From positions 62,001 to 126,000 of the forward strand of contig NZ_LGDD01000234.1 of the NCBI RefSeq assembly GCF_001279695.1: a stretch of DNA of 64,000 bases. Reading direction: 5' to 3'. The translations under genes and the position numbers were made by a program. The notes beneath the pieces were generated by a model, which saw only the letters and a list, made by a program, of their open reading frames with translations, was not told the origin of the DNA and searched no databases. How positions within the stretch are numbered: the stretch's first letter is position 1; each line of letters opens with the position of its first letter. Positions 61,048-64,000 of the stretch are shown piece by piece. The stretch comes from Streptomyces sp. WM6378. Its GTDB lineage: Bacteria > Actinomycetota > Actinomycetes > Streptomycetales > Streptomycetaceae.

Positions 61048-61072
61048 CGGTATGGCTTTCGGCCATATGGGC
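61048..61072. repeat. 15-bp box pair near the VTC gene end
   Basis: GTATGGC and CATATGGG have ATG cores at 61052 and 61067, 15 bp apart, in the spacer between the protease and the VTC-domain gene, a few bases from the latter's stop codon. Confidence 0.35.
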
Positions 61073-61074
61073 CG

Positions 61075-61902
61075 TCAACCGGGTTGCGGGCCGAACGCCT
61101 GGCGGGCGGCGCGCCGCCACCGGTTGGCGGGCAGGGTGGGACGCAGCACCGCGAACGCGCCGCAGTACTTGGTGAACACGGCGGGCCGTACCCGGTGGGC
61201 GTGCAACAGCCGGTCGGCCTCGGTGAGATGCTCGGCCGACTTCGTCTCGACGAGGACGAGACCACTGTTGCTGCGCACCCTGTGGTGGGTGCGCAGATCG
61301 ACGCAGACGAGCCCGGCATCGCACGTGATGCGCTGTCCGTCGGCCACGAAGGTGGTCCGGAGATAGTCGGTGGACAGGGAGGGCCGCAGCGCGGTGGGGG
61401 CGTCGATCGCGTAGGCGTGCTTGAGCGTGTCGGCGAGGAACGCCTGCCGCGCGGGGTCGAGCGGGCTGTCCGTGCCGGTCAGGGGGCAGCGGTGTTTGAC
61501 GGTGTCGCCGCGGCCGCCCTTGAGCTTGATCTCGAACTGCCGCTCTCCGCTGTCCTCGTAGACGCGTTCACGGATCTTGAAGCGCAGGCGGCGACCCTGA
61601 CGGTGGTCGTGGAAGGAGCGCAGCCCCGGGGTGTCGTAGTAGACCGAGTGGTAGCGGAAGGCGCGGCGGCCGTCGATGGCCAGCGCCCGGAACGCCCCGC
61701 CGGGTTGGCGGGCCTCGGTGAGTCGGCCCACCACCCGCAGGAACGTGTCGGCGGGCACGAGGTAGCTGCGGTCGAACCGGGTGAGCAGTGAGGACCGCTC
61801 ATTCAGCTCGGCCAGCGAGATCGGATCGGCTCCGTGCGCCGCCTCGTCGATGGCCCGTACGGCTTCCGCGGCCGCCGGCGCCGCCGTCGTCTGGATGGTC
61901 AT
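61075..61902 (-). CDS. VTC-domain (polyphosphate polymerase-like) protein
   Basis: A 275-aa protein with the VTC/CYTH tunnel fold. Basic and acidic strand motifs are FDRSYLVPADTFLRVV, YHSVYYDTPGLRSFHDHRQG, RLRFKIRERVY, QFEIKLKGGRGDTVKHR and SGLVLVETKSAE. In yeast, Vtc4 makes polyphosphate from ATP; bacterial homologues paired with DUF4956 proteins may do the same or bind polyphosphate. The gene starts with ATGA overlapping the stop of the DUF4956 gene, so the two proteins should be made together and probably form a membrane complex. The conserved EIKLK and TKS residues support catalytic competence. Confidence 0.9.
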   Translation of the reverse strand: MTIQTTAAPAAAEAVRAIDEAAHGADPISLAELNERSSLLTRFDRSYLVPADTFLRVVGRLTEARQPGGAFRALAIDGRRAFRYHSVYYDTPGLRSFHDHRQGRRLRFKIRERVYEDSGERQFEIKLKGGRGDTVKHRCPLTGTDSPLDPARQAFLADTLKHAYAIDAPTALRPSLSTDYLRTTFVADGQRITCDAGLVCVDLRTHHRVRSNSGLVLVETKSAEHLTEADRLLHAHRVRPAVFTKYCGAFAVLRPTLPANRWRRAARQAFGPQPG

Positions 61903-62531
61903 GCGGCGTCCAGTGCGCTCGCGGTCGGACGCAGGGCCTCGACAGGACTGGTCTGCTGCCCGCTGGGCCGCGGTTCGGGTTCCCGGTAGCGGACGTCGAC
62001 GACCATCAGATCCCGTACGAAGTCGATCTCCATCACCGTCCAGTGGAGGGGCTCGCCCAGGCGCCGCGCCAGGTCGGCTCGCAGGGCGGCGGGATCGGTG
62101 TGGACGGTGTCGAGGGTGATGACGGTGCGCCGGGCGCGGGCGAACAGGCGCGGGTGGTCGGCCGCGTAGACGACAAGCAGCAGAACGGCACTCAACGCGG
62201 CGGCCAGGGCGAACCTGAGGTGCGGCAGACCGCAGATGAGGCCGAGGACGAGCGTGGTGAAGTAGTAGGCCACTTCCTCGTGTTGGACCGCGTCGGAGCG
62301 CAGCCGGATGATCGAGAGGACGCCGAACAGCCCGAAGCCGAGCGCCATCCCGCCGCTGCCGCCCACTTCGGCGAGCGCCGCGACGATGGTGAACAGGGCG
62401 ACGTTCAGGGCGAGATACGCCGGCACGAGGTCGCGCCGCCGGTGCCTCGGATAGTAGATCGCGAACGTGAGCAGGCAGATGGCGGTGAGGTCGAGCCCCA
62501 GATGGGCAGCGAGGTGACGTAACGAATCCAT
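61899..62531 (-). CDS. DUF4956 membrane protein
   Basis: A 210-aa membrane protein with four helices in the first 135 residues (LDLTAICLLTFAIYY, LALNVALFTIVAALAEV, VAYYFTTLVLGLICGL, ALAAALSAVLLLVVYAA). The GFGLFGVLSIIRLRSDAV motif is diagnostic of DUF4956. The C-terminal 70 residues form a soluble domain with VMEIDFVRDLMVVDVRY. It sits first in a two-gene operon with the VTC protein, with a 4-bp overlap. GGGAGCGGAG precedes ATG 62531. GTACG repeats at 62551-62575 lie in its promoter region. Confidence 0.9.
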   Translation of the reverse strand: MDSLRHLAAHLGLDLTAICLLTFAIYYPRHRRRDLVPAYLALNVALFTIVAALAEVGGSGGMALGFGLFGVLSIIRLRSDAVQHEEVAYYFTTLVLGLICGLPHLRFALAAALSAVLLLVVYAADHPRLFARARRTVITLDTVHTDPAALRADLARRLGEPLHWTVMEIDFVRDLMVVDVRYREPEPRPSGQQTSPVEALRPTASALDAA

Positions 62532-62862
62532 GGCTCCGCTCCCTGTGTGTGTACGAGTCCGTACGTGTGCGTACGGGAAGAGAACCCAGACTCTAGGAGG
62601 CCACAGAGTGAACGTTCGCCAACTTGTCAGTAAATCCAACGGATCATTGATGTATCCGGGTGGTCAATGACCAATACGGCACCACGGCTGTCCCGTTCGG
62701 CCCTCTTGCGAGCTCCTCGCCGGGGATGATTCCTCTCCGTGTTCGGGACCTTGGGCATCCGTCCCGCGACCGCCCTCAACAGGCGCCATAGGCAGATCGC
62801 TATGGCCGTCTTCGCGCGAAGCCTCTTGGACGGCGGCGGTCCGTGCCTGTTCTGCTGGAGCC
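62532..62862. other. Divergent spacer between DUF4956 and beta-lactamase genes
   Basis: A 331-bp spacer. Besides the GTACG repeats it holds an inverted repeat TCATTGA (62644-62650) / TCAATGA (62664-62670) in an AT-richer patch, a plausible regulator site. The remainder (62680-62860) is unremarkable, and no gene is supported. Confidence 0.45.
62551..62575. promoter_or_regulatory. GTACG direct repeats, 10-bp step
   Basis: GTACG recurs at 62551, 62561 and 62571, one helical turn apart, 20 bp upstream of the DUF4956 start codon. It could be an operator for the VTC/DUF4956 operon. Confidence 0.35.
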
Positions 62863-63867
62863 ATGCGAGACAAAACGACACGACTTGCCTCCTTGAACCG
62901 CTCCCGTGCGCATTCCCGTACGAAGTGGCCTGCCGCGCTGCTCGCCCTCGCGGTCCTCACGACCGGTACCGCGTCCACGGCGCGGGCGGCCGAGGCGCAG
63001 GACCGGACTTCCATCACAACCCCGTCGGTGCCGGCGCCACTCCATGTGGGCGGCGCACATGACGTGGCGGACGAGCTGAGCCGCCTTGAGCGGACACACC
63101 ACGTACGGATCGGCGCGTACGCCCTCGACACCGCCACCGGACGGACCGTCACCTACCGGGGCAACGAGAAGTTCCCTTCCCTGTCCACGTTCAAAGCCAT
63201 GGTGTGCGCCGCCGTCCTCGACAAGGCTCGGCGCTCGGAGCCGGGACTGATGGACAAGGTCATCCACTGGAAGAAGAGCGACGAGGTTCCCAATTCCCCG
63301 GCCACCGCGGGCCAGGGCGACAAGGGAATGACGGTGGCCGATCTCTGTCATGCGGCCATCACGCGAAGCGACAACACGGCGGGCAACCTGCTGCTCGGCC
63401 GCATCGGCGGCCCCCAGGGGCTGACCCACTACTACCGGTCCCTCGGTGACCCGGTCTCCCGACTGGACCGCTGGGAACCCGACTTGAACGTCTGGAAGCC
63501 GGGCGAGCGGCGCGACACCACGACCCCCGCGGCCATGGGCCGCAACCTCGCAAGGACCTCACTCGGCAGCGGCCTGGCGCCCGCGGACCGGGACCGGTTG
63601 AACGGCTGGCTCCGCGCCACCGTCACGGGCGACGAGCGCATCCGCGCCGGGCTGCCCAATGACTGGACCGTCGGCGACAAGACCGGCACCAGCGACGCCT
63701 ACGGCTCCGCCAACGACATCGCCGTCGCCTGGCCGAAGGGGGGTCACCCGGTGATCATCGCGATCTACACCAACCACGCGACCGCCGACGCCGCCGCGGA
63801 CAACGCGGTGATCGCGAGCACGGCCTCGACGCTGGTACGTGGCCTCGGCGTGCAGCAGACCCACTGA
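62863..63867 (+). CDS. Class A beta-lactamase
   Basis: A 334-aa enzyme with an extended N-terminus (signal peptide, hydrophobic stretch about 23-36, cleavage near AARAAEA). All four class A elements are present: Ser108-xx-Lys111 (SLSTFKAM), Ser169-Asp-Asn171 (RSDNTAGN), Glu205-xx-Leu-Asn (RWEPDLN) and Lys273-Thr-Gly275 (DKTGTSDAYG). It should hydrolyse penicillins in the extracellular space. A close GGAG precedes the ATG at 62863 with short spacing. No BlaR/BlaI regulator genes are nearby; the inverted repeat at 62644-62670 may bind one encoded elsewhere. Confidence 0.95.
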   Translation: MRDKTTRLASLNRSRAHSRTKWPAALLALAVLTTGTASTARAAEAQDRTSITTPSVPAPLHVGGAHDVADELSRLERTHHVRIGAYALDTATGRTVTYRGNEKFPSLSTFKAMVCAAVLDKARRSEPGLMDKVIHWKKSDEVPNSPATAGQGDKGMTVADLCHAAITRSDNTAGNLLLGRIGGPQGLTHYYRSLGDPVSRLDRWEPDLNVWKPGERRDTTTPAAMGRNLARTSLGSGLAPADRDRLNGWLRATVTGDERIRAGLPNDWTVGDKTGTSDAYGSANDIAVAWPKGGHPVIIAIYTNHATADAAADNAVIASTASTLVRGLGVQQTH

Positions 63868-63871
63868 TGGG

Positions 63872-64000
63872 TCAACTGCCATGGACGGCAGCCCTCTTGG
63901 TGATGGCTGACCACACTTCCCGGGCCAAGACAGGTGGCTCCAGGGTGGCGTCGACGACCAGGTCGCAGGAGTGGCGCAGCGGCTCGACGTGGCGTGCGTG
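63872..64000 (-). CDS. 3' end of a truncated gene, possibly a kinase
   Basis: An open reading frame enters from the right edge and ends with TGA at 63872-63874. The 42 visible residues read ARHVEPLRHSCDLVVDATLE and end in SAITKRAAVHGS. The HVEPLRHSCDLVVD stretch resembles the C-terminal part of nucleoside or uridine kinase-like P-loop proteins, but too little is visible for a firm call. It is convergent with the beta-lactamase, with only 4 bp between them. Confidence 0.55.
   Translation of the reverse strand, partial: HARHVEPLRHSCDLVVDATLEPPVLAREVWSAITKRAAVHGS

Noticed and set aside
63041..63065. Another 15-bp CATGTGG/CACATGAC pair
   Set aside because: It lies inside the beta-lactamase coding region just after the signal peptide; with only two copies in coding sequence, chance is a sufficient explanation.

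Overview
The window is a high-GC actinobacterial chromosome segment and almost certainly Streptomyces. Its GC-rich third codon positions, frequent GTG starts, many Sec-exported hydrolases, a TerD protein, an initiator tRNA without an encoded CCA, a TTA codon at the start of one exported hydrolase, and a dispersed GC-rich hairpin element typical of Streptomyces spacers all point that way. No species can be named from sequence alone. No insertion sequence, phage gene, CRISPR array or rRNA was found.

Layout. 0-13.9 kb: metabolic and secreted genes (NAD(P)-binding epimerase-like protein, MFS transporter, type B carboxylesterase, a Cys-rich small protein, an orphan DEAH helicase with helicase-associated repeats, a secreted serine hydrolase with a TTA codon, a membrane-anchored PQQ-type beta-propeller protein, a methyltransferase-like protein, an M4 metalloprotease). 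14.3-18 kb: one large signalling protein made of an HTH, a STAND NTPase, a membrane helix and 14 WD40 repeats. 18-29 kb: secreted NlpC/P60 and SH3-like proteins, a trypsin-like protease, a PHP phosphoesterase, small proteins (57 aa; DUF1059), an initiator tRNA, a lamin-tail protein, an RNase H fused to a Cys-rich tail, a coiled-coil/winged-helix protein, a YbdK-type carboxylate-amine ligase and a DUF6299 secreted protein.

29.6-42.2 kb is a nonribosomal peptide synthetase (NRPS) locus: MFS exporter, stand-alone condensation (C) protein, C-A-T, A-T, A-T, and a terminal C-(A remnant)-T-reductase protein. The last four genes overlap or nearly abut. No thioesterase is present, so release is probably by the C-terminal NAD(P)-binding domain. 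A sarcosine/dimethylglycine-type N-methyltransferase faces the locus from downstream.

43.5-54 kb: an unknown exported protein, a sulfite-oxidase-family molybdoenzyme, a BBE-type FAD oxidoreductase, a lipase-maturation-factor protein, a secreted GH5 glycosidase, TerD, a membrane protein and a LytR-CpsA-Psr protein. 54.2-59.3 kb: a two-component system divergent from a ferric-reductase-like flavocytochrome, an FMN-binding protein with a predicted flavinylation motif, and ApbE, which together look like an extracytoplasmic flavin electron-transfer module. 59.5-64 kb: GNAT acetyltransferase, trypsin-like protease, VTC-domain protein plus DUF4956 membrane partner, an intact class A beta-lactamase, and the 3' end of a possible kinase gene.

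The least explained signal is non-coding. Several spacers (28.7, 43.3, 56.5, 59.3, 60.95 and 61.05 kb) carry CACATGG/CATATGG-like boxes phased at exactly 15 bp, up to six in a row. Most lie in divergent promoter regions; the 59.3 kb array lies between two convergent genes.
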